DNA of 64,000 bases. It comes from Roseburia sp. Its GTDB lineage: Bacteria; Bacillota; Clostridia; Christensenellales; Pumilibacteraceae. The notes under the pieces are model-generated. The model had not been told where the DNA came from and did no database searches. It worked only from the letters and a program-made list of their open reading frames with translations. The stretch covers positions 62,001 through 126,000 of the forward strand of contig JAMPDA010000001.1 of NCBI GenBank assembly GCA_023665905.1. The letters are read 5' to 3'. Positions 9,189-16,137 of the stretch are shown here, in pieces. Each line of letters starts with the position of its first letter. Position 1 is the stretch's first letter. A program made the translations under genes and the position numbers.

Positions 9189-10052
9189 ATGAACAGAGTA
9201 AGAAAAGCCATTATACCGTGCGGCGGAATGGGTACGCGGTTTTTGCCGGTAACAAAGGCGATAGCCAAAGAGATATTGCCCGTTATAGATACGCCCGTTT
9301 TGGCGTACATCGTTGACGAAATAGCGAGCTCCGGCATAGACGAGATACTCATAATCCTCGGCAACGGCAAAGAGGCGATACGCGAGTATTTTACTCCCAA
9401 CGCGCGATTGGAAAAAGCGCTGGCAAAAAAGCCGCAGCTACTCGAGCTGATAAAAGACATAAATAAGAATGTCGATATCCGCTTCGGCTATCAAAAAGAG
9501 CCGCGCGGCAGCGGCGACGCCGTCATGTGCGCGCGCGAATTTACGCGCGACGAGCCGTTTGTCATGTCTAACGGCGACGACCTTATTGTTGCGGATATTC
9601 CGGTTGCTAAGCAGCTCACGGACGCGTACACCCAAGCTCCGGCGCTGATAGTCGGCGTACAGCAGGTCAATGCGGACGAAACGAACAAGTACGGCGTAAT
9701 GGACCCTTCGCGTATAGACGGAAAGCGCGTGTGGTGCAAGGGCGTAGTGGAAAAACCGCAGAGCGCTCCGCCGTCGCGGTATGCGGCGCTCGGTCGATAT
9801 GTGCTTACGCCGGAAATATACGATTATCTCGAGAAAACTCCCATGGTAAACGGCGAATTGCAACTGACCGACGCCATTTGCTCGATGATGAAAGACAACA
9901 AGGTCTATGCATACGAGTTTGACGGCAGGCGGTACGACATGGGCGATAAGTTCGGCGCGCTTACGGCGACGGTGGACTTTGCACTAAAGCGTCCCGAGCT
10001 GAAAGACAAGTTCAAGCAGTATCTTAAGTCGGTATTGGCGGATGAAGATTAA
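9189..10052 (+). CDS. galU: UTP-glucose-1-phosphate uridylyltransferase
   Basis: Makes UDP-glucose from UTP and glucose-1-phosphate for cell-surface polysaccharides. The nucleotide-binding signature CGGMGTRFLPVTKAIAKEIL is at residues 11-30, with YIVDEIASSGIDEILIILG, YQKEPRGSGDAV and the catalytic-loop features VEKPQSAPPS and GRYVLTPEIYDYL typical of GalU/HasC. Length 287 is normal. It follows the Zn-ribbon gene by 13 bases and overlaps the next gene by 11 bases, so all are likely co-transcribed. Confidence 0.95.
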   Translation: MNRVRKAIIPCGGMGTRFLPVTKAIAKEILPVIDTPVLAYIVDEIASSGIDEILIILGNGKEAIREYFTPNARLEKALAKKPQLLELIKDINKNVDIRFGYQKEPRGSGDAVMCAREFTRDEPFVMSNGDDLIVADIPVAKQLTDAYTQAPALIVGVQQVNADETNKYGVMDPSRIDGKRVWCKGVVEKPQSAPPSRYAALGRYVLTPEIYDYLEKTPMVNGELQLTDAICSMMKDNKVYAYEFDGRRYDMGDKFGALTATVDFALKRPELKDKFKQYLKSVLADED

Positions 10053-10671
10053 CGCATTTTGCACCGTTGACCCGATTTTGTCAAAAAAAGCGTGCGACCG
10101 CTTGATTTACTGCGGCGAGCCGTGCGACCACGACGGGATCGTTTCGGTTCCGCCGTACTCGGATAATATCGCAAGCGGCGAGATTTATCTACCTGACATG
10201 TGCTTCGAGGACGATTTGGAAGACGCGTGCGACTATTTGCTCAATTCGGGCGCGCGCGCGATCGTTCGCGCCGCGTACGAACTCGACGAAACGGGCAGAA
10301 TAGAAGCTCGCTACAAGCTTTCGCCGATCATGCTGTTGCATAAAATAGGCGTGCTTTCGGCTTGTACGATAGTCGGCGGCGTGTGTCTGGATAACGACGA
10401 TCTCGATCTTATGGCGCAGGAGAATGTTCCGCTCGTAATAACGCCTACGGCGTCGGCAGGGTACGGGCACGGCTTTGCGCCCGTGTGCGCAGCGCTTCGG
10501 CGCGGTATTCGCGTCGGGATAGGCACTTTCGACAATAAGTACAACGTCAAAGCGGATCTCGACCGCGAGATTGAGTTCTTGCGCCTCGTCACGAACGCCG
10601 AAATGAGCATGGAAAACTCGCTGTCTGATAAAGAGCTGGACGCAATTCTCGGCTTCGAGCGAATTAATTAA
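10042..10671 (+). CDS. Short, degenerate amidohydrolase-like protein
   Basis: A 209-residue protein. Its second half follows the pattern of the C-terminal barrel of MtaD/SsnA-type amidohydrolases: LLHKIGVLSACTIVGGVCLD, NDDLDLMAQENVPLVITPTA, then GFAPVCAALRRGIRVGIGTF and a final LDREIEFLRL. The residues expected to bind metal are changed: the His before the DDL segment is Gly, and the Asp of GTD is replaced within GTFDN. The N-terminal half of a normal enzyme with HxH is absent. A non-catalytic or altered activity is likely. It overlaps the galU end by 11 bases. Confidence 0.6.
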   Translation: MKINAFCTVDPILSKKACDRLIYCGEPCDHDGIVSVPPYSDNIASGEIYLPDMCFEDDLEDACDYLLNSGARAIVRAAYELDETGRIEARYKLSPIMLLHKIGVLSACTIVGGVCLDNDDLDLMAQENVPLVITPTASAGYGHGFAPVCAALRRGIRVGIGTFDNKYNVKADLDREIEFLRLVTNAEMSMENSLSDKELDAILGFERIN

Positions 10672-10766
10672 CCGAAATTCGATATGCTTAAATCGCAATA
10701 ATTGCGCATTGGCGGCGGTTAAAGCAAAAAAATATTCAATATAATCGAAAATCTCTGCGTATAGAG

Positions 10767-10795
10767 TTGACAAAATTCCGTCAATTTAGTACAAT
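10767..10795 (+). promoter_or_regulatory. Promoter of tRNA-Leu
   Basis: TTGACA at 10767-10772, 17-base spacer, TACAAT at 10790-10795; predicted start a few bases before the tRNA. Confidence 0.85.
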
Positions 10796-10805
10796 AACAG
10801 AGCTT

Positions 10806-10888
10806 GCGAGGGTGGCGGAATTGGCAGACGCGCACGTTTGAGGGGCGTGTGGGCAACCGTACGGGTTCAAGTCCCGTCCTTCGCACCA
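10806..10888 (+). tRNA. tRNA-Leu (anticodon GAG)
   Basis: GCGAGGG pairs with CCTTCGC as the acceptor stem. The anticodon stem CACGT/GCGTG closes the loop TTGAGGG (anticodon GAG). The long variable arm between the anticodon stem and the T arm is typical of tRNA-Leu, GGTTCAAGTCC forms the T arm, and CCA is encoded. Cove-type scoring was not possible here, but all stems pair. Confidence 0.95.
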
Positions 10889-10924
10889 AAAACGACGGTG
10901 CTTATGCGCTGTCGTTTTGTTTTG
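10889..10924 (+). terminator. Terminator after tRNA-Leu
   Basis: AAAACGACGGTGC at 10889-10901 pairs over 13 positions (some G-T) with GCGCTGTCGTTTT at 10906-10918 around a TTAT loop; TTTTGTTTT follows. Confidence 0.75.
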
Positions 10925-10934
10925 ACATAAATAT

Positions 10935-11102
10935 GACGGGACTTGAACCCTTGGGCGCGACCGTCAAGCAAACATGCCTGTGGCATGTTTGTAGGGAGCG
11001 CGCGAGCAGCTATGTTGCGAAGCGAGCGGATCGCGAAGCGATACGCGCCGGTCCCGTCCTTCGCACCGGGCAAAAGCCGAGGCGAATAGCCTCGGCTTTT
11101 GC
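10935..11102. repeat. tRNA-Leu-derived mosaic with displaced tRNA 3' end
   Basis: Bases 10935-10950 are the exact reverse complement of 16 bases of the tRNA-Leu T arm (10863-10878). Bases 11051-11067 are an exact 17-base direct copy of the tRNA 3' end (10871-10887). Between them are a palindromic AAACATGCC/GGCATGTTT hairpin and GCGAAGCGA-type repeats. The second copy is followed by a strong 14-bp stem (11070-11083 with 11089-11102) that looks like a tRNA terminator. The layout resembles the displaced 3' end left by an element integrated into a tRNA gene. No protein-coding gene is supported in 10889-11418. Confidence 0.6.
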
Positions 11103-11103
11103 A

Positions 11104-11180
11104 ATGAAATTCGCCTATCGGCGAGTGAAATACAACTAAAGTTGCATGAAATAACTGAAGCTATGAAATACGTTTACGCG
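11104..11180. repeat. Tandem GAAAT-hairpin units
   Basis: A/GTGAAAT heptamers begin at 11104, 11125, 11146 and 11163, and between them are short inverted pairs (TCGCC/GGCGA, CAAC/GTTG, ACG/CGC-type). The unit spacing is about 21, 21 and 17 bases. This is a small cluster of short interspersed palindromic units, not a CRISPR array: the spacers are only 10-14 bases and are themselves palindromic. Confidence 0.5.
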
Positions 11181-11193
11181 TATTGATTCTATT

Positions 11194-11307
11194 ATAGGAG
11201 CAAATTTGTATAGGAGAAAATTTGCTTGCTTGCAATGGCAAATTTGCGACGATGACAAATTAGGTGTAATGCTCCACGGACTGCTTTATAGTATAATACC
11301 ATAATTT
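11194..11307. repeat. MITE-like repeat, copy 1 (short form)
   Basis: Bases 11218-11270 match 14062-14114 at 49 of 53 positions. The left side contains a GCAAATTTGC-type palindromic segment; the AAATTAGGTGTAAT motif (11257-11270) and the ATAATACCATAATTT motif (11293-11307) form imperfect terminal inverted repeats around a short core. A further local duplication of ATAGGAGNAAATTTG occurs at 11194-11225. From 11308 to 11418 nothing recognisable is seen. Confidence 0.55.
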
Positions 11308-11418
11308 ATTTAGCTCAAAAATGAGAAAAATACCTTTAAAACGTGAAAATCGGTGGAAAAATTTAACAACTTTTCCACCGACTCACTTGACGCAACTGAC
11401 TGAATTTGAATTTTGAGT

Positions 11419-12188
11419 TTATTTCAATAAAGAAAATTTTTCAAATACTAACGGCAATTCTAATGGCCGCAACAATGGCAAATTCATTGTGCATTCCGTT
11501 TCCTCATCTAATTTAAATTGATTAAAACTTTTTATACTTGGCATCGGCAAAATTGTTTCTGGCGTGAGAGATAAAATAAACCCCAACGGAGGTGCGGAAA
11601 GCTCTGACACAAAGTCATCTTATTTGTCAATATATTGCCTGTGACTGCAGGCGGAAAAGATTTATAGTAGCCTTTATGTGTTGTACTTAAATACATATAT
11701 AGGTCAAATTTATCGTTATAAAAATTTTGCAAATCTTTATCTAATACATATTGACCAAACTTATAAATGTCAACAGTCGTATGAGGCAAAACAGAGCAAA
11801 ACATCGCTAAAACTTCTTTCAAAAAATTTAAAGGTTTTAACTTGCAATTAAGTCGCAAAGAATGGTTTAAACTCTTTTCCTGATTTATTTTAAGCAATCC
11901 GGCTCTTACACCATTGGCAAAATCACTATATGCTGGTACATAATAAGCTCCCGTAATATTATTGCAAGTTTCACAAAGCGTCTGCATTTTTAACCCACCC
12001 TGCGATTGATGGTATTTTTTATCTGCTAATGTCTTTTCGCCTGATAAAATATCATCTGCCAAAAAATCATCCGATGTATAAAATTTAACAGTTAATTTAT
12101 TCCCCGATGATTTTGGAGGAATATGTTCTTGTGACAATTCTGCGGTCTGTCCGCAGATATGGCATTTACCGATTATCTTTTTGCTCAT
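11419..12188 (-). pseudogene. Frameshifted HNH-like zinc-binding nuclease family protein
   Basis: The N-terminal 190 residues run from ATG 12188: CHICGQTAELSQEHIPPKSS near residue 9 and LCETCNNITGAYY near residue 70 give a CxxC...EHIPPKS...CxxCNN pattern of HNH-fold nucleases. Near 11608-11615 the frame breaks: the continuing frame reads DDFVSELSAPPLGFILSLTP and runs to a good stop at 11419, whereas the original frame runs out of sense. Restoring one base (for example one more A in the AATAAG run) would join them into one protein of about 255 residues. Either a true pseudogene or an assembly error. It is AT-rich relative to the chromosome. Confidence 0.65.
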
Positions 12189-12217
12189 GTTTTTATCCGT
12201 AAATTCTTTATCTTCAT

Positions 12218-12246
12218 ATAATAACAAAAGTAATTTTAAAAGTCAA
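12218..12246 (-). promoter_or_regulatory. Promoter of the frameshifted HNH-like gene
   Basis: On the minus strand: TTGACT (12241-12246), 17-base spacer, TATTAT (12218-12223). Confidence 0.6.
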
Positions 12247-12269
12247 TAATATTATGGTTTATCTCCTCT

Positions 12270-12297
12270 GCGAGTAGCAATGCTACGAAGCGATGCG
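12270..12297. repeat. Dispersed GCGAG..GCGAAGCGA-type repeat, second copy
   Basis: GCGAGTAGCAATGCTACGAA and the following GCGATGCG resemble the segment at 11002-11044 (GCGAGCAGCTATGTTGCGAA, then GCGA). GTAGC/GCTAC form a small hairpin. GC-rich within an AT-rich intergenic region. Confidence 0.45.
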
Positions 12298-12325
12298 TTT
12301 AGTATGATTGTAATATAATAAGATG

Positions 12326-12383
12326 CAATGTCCCGAAATTTGGACATTGTGGTGTTTACAATAATATTTTTATATGATATACT
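12326..12383 (+). promoter_or_regulatory. Promoter of the HNH gene with upstream palindrome
   Basis: TTTACA (12355-12360), 17-base spacer, TATACT (12378-12383). Just upstream is the perfect 8-bp inverted repeat CAATGTCC (12326-12333) / GGACATTG (12342-12349), a possible regulator site. Confidence 0.6.
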
Positions 12384-12417
12384 ATACCGGAAAGTCCAAT
12401 AAAGGAGATGTTAGGCA

Positions 12418-12690
12418 ATGTTTGTCAGAAGAAAACACCCCTCTTTTGTTACAAAAGAGGGGTACAAACAGATTTATAAGCCGAGCAGTTTGGCGGCTCG
12501 TGATGACGGTTATGTTGCCGTGCATCGCGATATCGCAAGCCGAAAACTCGGTCGACCGCTACGAGCAAACGAAGTAGTGCATCACCGTGACGGCAACAAG
12601 CTCAATAACCGTCCCAGCAATTTACAGGTTATGACACGTAAGCAGCATTGGCGGATACACCATCGCCACCGCAATCGGGATTATCGATAA
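12418..12690 (+). CDS. Small HNH endonuclease
   Basis: A 90-residue protein with VHRDIASRKLGRPLRANEVV followed by HHRDGNKLNNRPSNLQVMT, the HNH_3 pattern (H-H-x-D-x-N-xx-N-x-R-xx-NL) seen in phage-type HNH homing endonucleases and free-standing HNH proteins. The C-terminus is very basic (WRIHHRHRNRDYR), suiting DNA binding. AAAGGAG at 12401-12407 gives a strong start at ATG 12418. It sits in the AT-rich island with its own promoter. Confidence 0.85.
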   Translation: MFVRRKHPSFVTKEGYKQIYKPSSLAARDDGYVAVHRDIASRKLGRPLRANEVVHHRDGNKLNNRPSNLQVMTRKQHWRIHHRHRNRDYR

Positions 12691-12697
12691 ACGCTGG

Positions 12698-12850
12698 ATG
12701 AATGTCTTTTACGATCGTAAAAAATCAGTGTCGCGTTGCGGCGATGATGCTCCCGGCATAAATCGGGAAGAAGGCGGGGATGATGACGTCGATGTCGTAG
12801 CATGGGAATATCAGATGCAAAGGAGGATATATAATAATGCCGAAAGTTAA
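12698..12850 (+). CDS. Possible 50-residue protein overlapping the next gene
   Basis: ATG 12698 opens a 50-codon frame eight bases after the HNH stop codon and ends at TAA 12848, overlapping the next gene's start by 14 bases. Residues 18-36 are acidic (EEGGDDDVDVVAWE). No ribosome site precedes the ATG, so expression would depend on coupling to the HNH gene. No family recognised; it may be chance. Confidence 0.25.
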   Translation: MNVFYDRKKSVSRCGDDAPGINREEGGDDDVDVVAWEYQMQRRIYNNAES

Positions 12851-14000
12851 AATAGGTGATACCGAGTTCGAATTGTCCATATTGAATTACAACGGAGAAA
12901 TGAATGACGACGATGTTAACGTACGTTATGCTGTTTGTGGAGACGGTATCGATATAGAGCGCAGTGGCAAACTTCTCTCTATGGACGAAGTTGAAGAAAT
13001 CATTTATAATCTCGAAGACTTGTTGTACGATAGGAAACTAAAAGAGGAAGAAGATCCGTTTTTCGGCGCGGATTTGTTTTTTTACTATATACCCAAAAAA
13101 GTTGAAAAGATAATGACCGGATGCGGACATATAACACGCGAATGTCGGTTAAAAATTACCGTGCAATTAAATTACGATTATGGCGAGATGTGGTCGATAA
13201 CACTTGATCGAGAGCATATCGAACAACTGCTTTTCGGATTAGAAACGGAGATCGGTCGCCGCAGAGGACGAACCGATATGATCCGTTTTGTCGGAGTGTC
13301 GTTTATCGGGGATTGGGAAGATGTTCATTGGTATCAAACAGACGAATCGATTGCGACAGGTCAGTTTGTCAAAGTGCGGCACAACGGACAGACCAAAGAG
13401 GGATTAGCGGAACTCGTTCGTCATTATGACAGTGAGAGTTTACCGCCGCATGACAATGGAGCCGTACTCGAAGCAGTAGAAGATAAGGTAGAATGTAGTC
13501 GTTTGGAAAAGCGGTGGAAAAGATACGGTTATGTCCCTGCCGCCGAACATACCCTCAAAATGATATTCGATGACGGGACGAAATTCACCATGATAAGGAA
13601 TGGCGGCGAGTATCGGCTTATCGTCCATAACGATATTGTCTATTACGACAGGACACATCTGTTTTGCTATGGCGATATAGAAAACATAACAAACGGGCTC
13701 GGTATGCTTGTAAGCGACAATTTGGAAGAAGTAACGGTGGTGGGGACGGCAGACCCGGATATTTCGTTTGTGCTATGTCCGAAAGGCGTAAAGGCTATAC
13801 GCGACGATGGTGAAGCGGCTTATTACAAAGACATGGACGGAAACATCAAAGAGCAATTCTACCAATCGAATATAATGAAAATCGAGTTAGATCTATGCAC
13901 AGATGGTGTCTACGGTGTGCAATTTTGGTCGATTTATTTAGACGAGGAAGAAACGAATAATTTTGCCACGCAGTGGGTAACGAAGATATGCGAGAAGTAG
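12837..14000 (+). CDS. Orphan protein with two related domains
   Basis: A 387-residue protein of no recognised family. The N-terminal domain (about residues 1-150) ends with GEMWSITLDREHIEQLLFGL; the C-terminal domain (about 240-387) ends with VQFWSIYLDEEETNNFATQW, and both open with a beta-strand pattern (FELSILNY and LKMIFDDG), suggesting an internal duplication. A linker near residues 180-220 contains VKVRHNGQTKEGLAELVRHY. No signal peptide or membrane segment. AAAGGAGG at 12820-12827 supports ATG 12837. It lies downstream of the HNH gene in the island. The beta-rich two-domain look recalls immunity-type proteins, but that is only an impression. Confidence 0.7.
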   Translation: MPKVKIGDTEFELSILNYNGEMNDDDVNVRYAVCGDGIDIERSGKLLSMDEVEEIIYNLEDLLYDRKLKEEEDPFFGADLFFYYIPKKVEKIMTGCGHITRECRLKITVQLNYDYGEMWSITLDREHIEQLLFGLETEIGRRRGRTDMIRFVGVSFIGDWEDVHWYQTDESIATGQFVKVRHNGQTKEGLAELVRHYDSESLPPHDNGAVLEAVEDKVECSRLEKRWKRYGYVPAAEHTLKMIFDDGTKFTMIRNGGEYRLIVHNDIVYYDRTHLFCYGDIENITNGLGMLVSDNLEEVTVVGTADPDISFVLCPKGVKAIRDDGEAAYYKDMDGNIKEQFYQSNIMKIELDLCTDGVYGVQFWSIYLDEEETNNFATQWVTKICEK

Positions 14001-14061
14001 CGGTGCAATGAGCAATTCCAATTCTCGAAAAAACAAGTTGCTATTGTATTATTCGAGGAGC

Positions 14062-14258
14062 AAATTTGCTTGCTTGCAAGGGCAAATTTGCGACGTGGAC
14101 AAATGAGGTGTAATACACCCGCCGCTTGCGGCGGAACACCCGTAGGGTGTTCCAGGGCAAGCTTGCGCACAATTACAAGCGAGAACGTAAGCAATGTTTC
14201 GTGCAGCATTCGGTTGCCATACGGGTCCAGGGCTTGCCCTGGGTATTATACCTAATTT
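14062..14258. repeat. MITE-like repeat, copy 2 (long form)
   Basis: The left 53 bases match copy 1. AAATGAGGTGTAATAC (14101-14116) and GTATTATACCTAATTT (14243-14258) are terminal inverted repeats matching at 14 of 16 positions. The core is a string of perfect hairpins: CCGCCGC/GCGGCGG (14119-14134), GGAACACCC/GGGTGTTCC (14133-14153) and CCAGGGC/GCCCTGG (14227-14242). No coding frame of merit. Together with the promoter at 14290 this fills the gap 14001-14354. Confidence 0.65.
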
Positions 14259-14289
14259 ATTAAAAATTTCATCTTGGATAAAATTATAG

Positions 14290-14318
14290 TTGATATAATT
14301 AAAACAATGTGTTATAAT
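14290..14318 (+). promoter_or_regulatory. Promoter of the ATPase-DUF4276 operon
   Basis: TTGATA (14290-14295), 17-base spacer, TATAAT (14313-14318); the leader then carries TTTGGGGTAAG before ATG 14355. Confidence 0.75.
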
Positions 14319-14354
14319 CTTATTTGAAATAATGTAATATTTTGGGGTAAGCTT

Positions 14355-15446
14355 ATGAATTCCCAGCAAATTAAAAGAATAAAAATTCGCGGCTTTAAAT
14401 CGATAAAAGAATGCGATTTAAAGCTGTCCGATATCAATTTATTGATAGGAAGCAACGGTGCGGGAAAATCCAATTTTATTTCTGTCTTTAAAATGTTGCA
14501 GAATATAATAGAAAAAACTTTACAAAGATATGTGGGTGTTTCCGGCGGCGCAAACGCTTTGATGTTCAACGGGCGTAAACAAACCGATAAGATCGAGATG
14601 GAGTTTTTTTTCGGAGATAATAGTTATCAATTAGAGTTAGTCCCTACAGATGATAACTGCTTCATTTTCGGAAGTGAATACTTTAATTATGACGGATATT
14701 GGTACAATAATTCATATGTAGGCGGAGGGTATTCCGAATCGAAATGGGATATAGGGGTTTCGAACAAAATAAGTGATTATGTGAAGCCGATATTACAGAA
14801 TGAAAAATGGCGCGTTTATCATTTTCATGATACCAGCGCTTCGGCACGCGTAAAGCAAACACATAAAATCACGAATAATGTTGAATTGCAATTTGACGCA
14901 GGCAATTTAGCGGCTTTTCTTTATCGTTTAAAAAAAGAGTATTCTGAAAATTATACTCAAATCGTAGATGCTGTCAAAATGATAGCGCCATATTTTAAAG
15001 ACTTCTATTTGGAAGAAAATTCATCGAATGATGATATTATTTTAAGATGGCAGCAAATCGGAAGCGATGATATATTTAATGCTAATCAGTTTTCCGACGG
15101 AACACTTAGATTTATTTGTCTTGCTACGCTGTTTCTGCAGCCTTACGAACTGCAGCCGGAAACGCTTATAGTTGATGAGCCGGAGCTTGGATTGCATCCA
15201 TATGCAATAACTTTGCTTTCGGAGATCATCAAAAAAACCGCAAGTAAAAAACAAATAATATTATCTACGCAATCGGTTGATTTATTGAATGAGTTTGCCG
15301 CCGATCAAATAATAGTAGTAGATAGAAATGATGAGGCCGGAACAACTTTTAAGCAGTATTCCGAAGAAGAATTAAAGGAGTGGCTTGCCGATGATTATGC
15401 TATGGGCGACCTGTGGAAGAAGAATATTATCGGGGGACGCCCTTGA
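14355..15446 (+). CDS. AAA/RecF-like ATPase of an ATPase-nuclease pair
   Basis: A 363-residue ABC-type ATPase (AAA_21/OLD-like). It starts with IKRIKIRGFKSIKECDLKLS and Walker A GSNGAGKSN near residue 33, has the signature-like QFSDGTLRFICLATLF near residue 240, Walker B TLIVDEPELGLHP near residue 271 and the switch STQSVD near residue 306. This layout is that of ATPases which partner TOPRIM-like nucleases in OLD, Gabija and PARIS-type defence systems. Its stop codon overlaps the next start codon (TGATG), so the pair is translationally coupled. AT-rich codon use differs from the neighbouring chromosome. Confidence 0.88.
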   Translation: MNSQQIKRIKIRGFKSIKECDLKLSDINLLIGSNGAGKSNFISVFKMLQNIIEKTLQRYVGVSGGANALMFNGRKQTDKIEMEFFFGDNSYQLELVPTDDNCFIFGSEYFNYDGYWYNNSYVGGGYSESKWDIGVSNKISDYVKPILQNEKWRVYHFHDTSASARVKQTHKITNNVELQFDAGNLAAFLYRLKKEYSENYTQIVDAVKMIAPYFKDFYLEENSSNDDIILRWQQIGSDDIFNANQFSDGTLRFICLATLFLQPYELQPETLIVDEPELGLHPYAITLLSEIIKKTASKKQIILSTQSVDLLNEFAADQIIVVDRNDEAGTTFKQYSEEELKEWLADDYAMGDLWKKNIIGGRP

Positions 15447-16087
15447 TGAAACGTTTATATGTTTACTGTGAAGGGCAAACGGAAGAATCCTTTGTAAAAA
15501 AATTGCTATATCCTCACTTCATTGTAAAAGAAATTTACATAATACCGATAATTTGCAAAACTAAAGAAGGACCTCAAGGGGTACATAAAGGCGGTATCGT
15601 AGATTATTATAAAGTGGTGAAAGAAGTCAGACGATATTGTATTCAACATCCCAATGAGATGGTTACGTCTTTTATCGATTATTACGGACTTAATAATATT
15701 CCGCAACAACAAGTAGAATTAAATAAATATAAGATGATAGAGAATTTAGAACTGTGCCTGAAAAACGACGTTGATTGCAACAACTTTATACCGTATATTT
15801 CCTTACACGAGTTTGAAAGTCTGCTTTTTTCGGATCCTTCGCAGTTTAGCTATTTGAATTCTCGTGCGGTTGCAAAGTTTAATAAGATTTTAGCCGAATT
15901 TGACGATAATCCCGAATTTATAAACAATGGGAAGAATACTGCGCCGTCGAAAAGAATATTAAGAGAAATTGACAATTACGGAAAAATTATGGACGGAAAT
16001 CGAATAGCCGAGCGCATATCATTGATAGGATTAAGAAATAAATGTCATCATTTTTCACAGTGGATAGCTCAACTTGAAAACATTTAA
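15446..16087 (+). CDS. DUF4276 (TOPRIM-like) protein
   Basis: A 213-residue protein with the DUF4276 landmarks: LYVYCEGQTEESFVKKLLYP at the N-terminus (TOPRIM-like GxTE start), TSFIDYYGL near residue 73, SLHEFESLLFSDP near residue 116 and APSKRI near residue 166. The E, D-Y-Y and E residues are candidate metal ligands. ATG 15446 overlaps the ATPase stop codon. DUF4276 genes are commonly found beside such ATPases in mobile, defence-rich regions; a nuclease effector is the natural inference, not shown here. Confidence 0.85.
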   Translation: MKRLYVYCEGQTEESFVKKLLYPHFIVKEIYIIPIICKTKEGPQGVHKGGIVDYYKVVKEVRRYCIQHPNEMVTSFIDYYGLNNIPQQQVELNKYKMIENLELCLKNDVDCNNFIPYISLHEFESLLFSDPSQFSYLNSRAVAKFNKILAEFDDNPEFINNGKNTAPSKRILREIDNYGKIMDGNRIAERISLIGLRNKCHHFSQWIAQLENI

Positions 16088-16137
16088 AATCAAAAGAATT
16101 CCTTATTGAACGAGTTTTGATGTAATGAGCATATACC

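Noticed and set aside
10804..11139. A 111-codon + strand frame across tRNA-Leu and the repeats behind it
   Set aside because: It reads through the tRNA, its terminator and palindromic repeats; the translation is Arg/Trp-rich with no motif.
11104..11180. Possible CRISPR array
   Set aside because: Repeat unit is only seven bases, spacers are 10-14 bases and palindromic, and no cas gene is nearby.
12837..14000. Toxin-immunity assignment for the orphan
   Set aside because: Only a general beta-rich impression and neighbourhood; no recognised family motif, so no function is assigned.
14070..14255. Frames in the palindromic repeat on either strand
   Set aside because: Composition is driven by hairpins; no ribosome site and no family resemblance.
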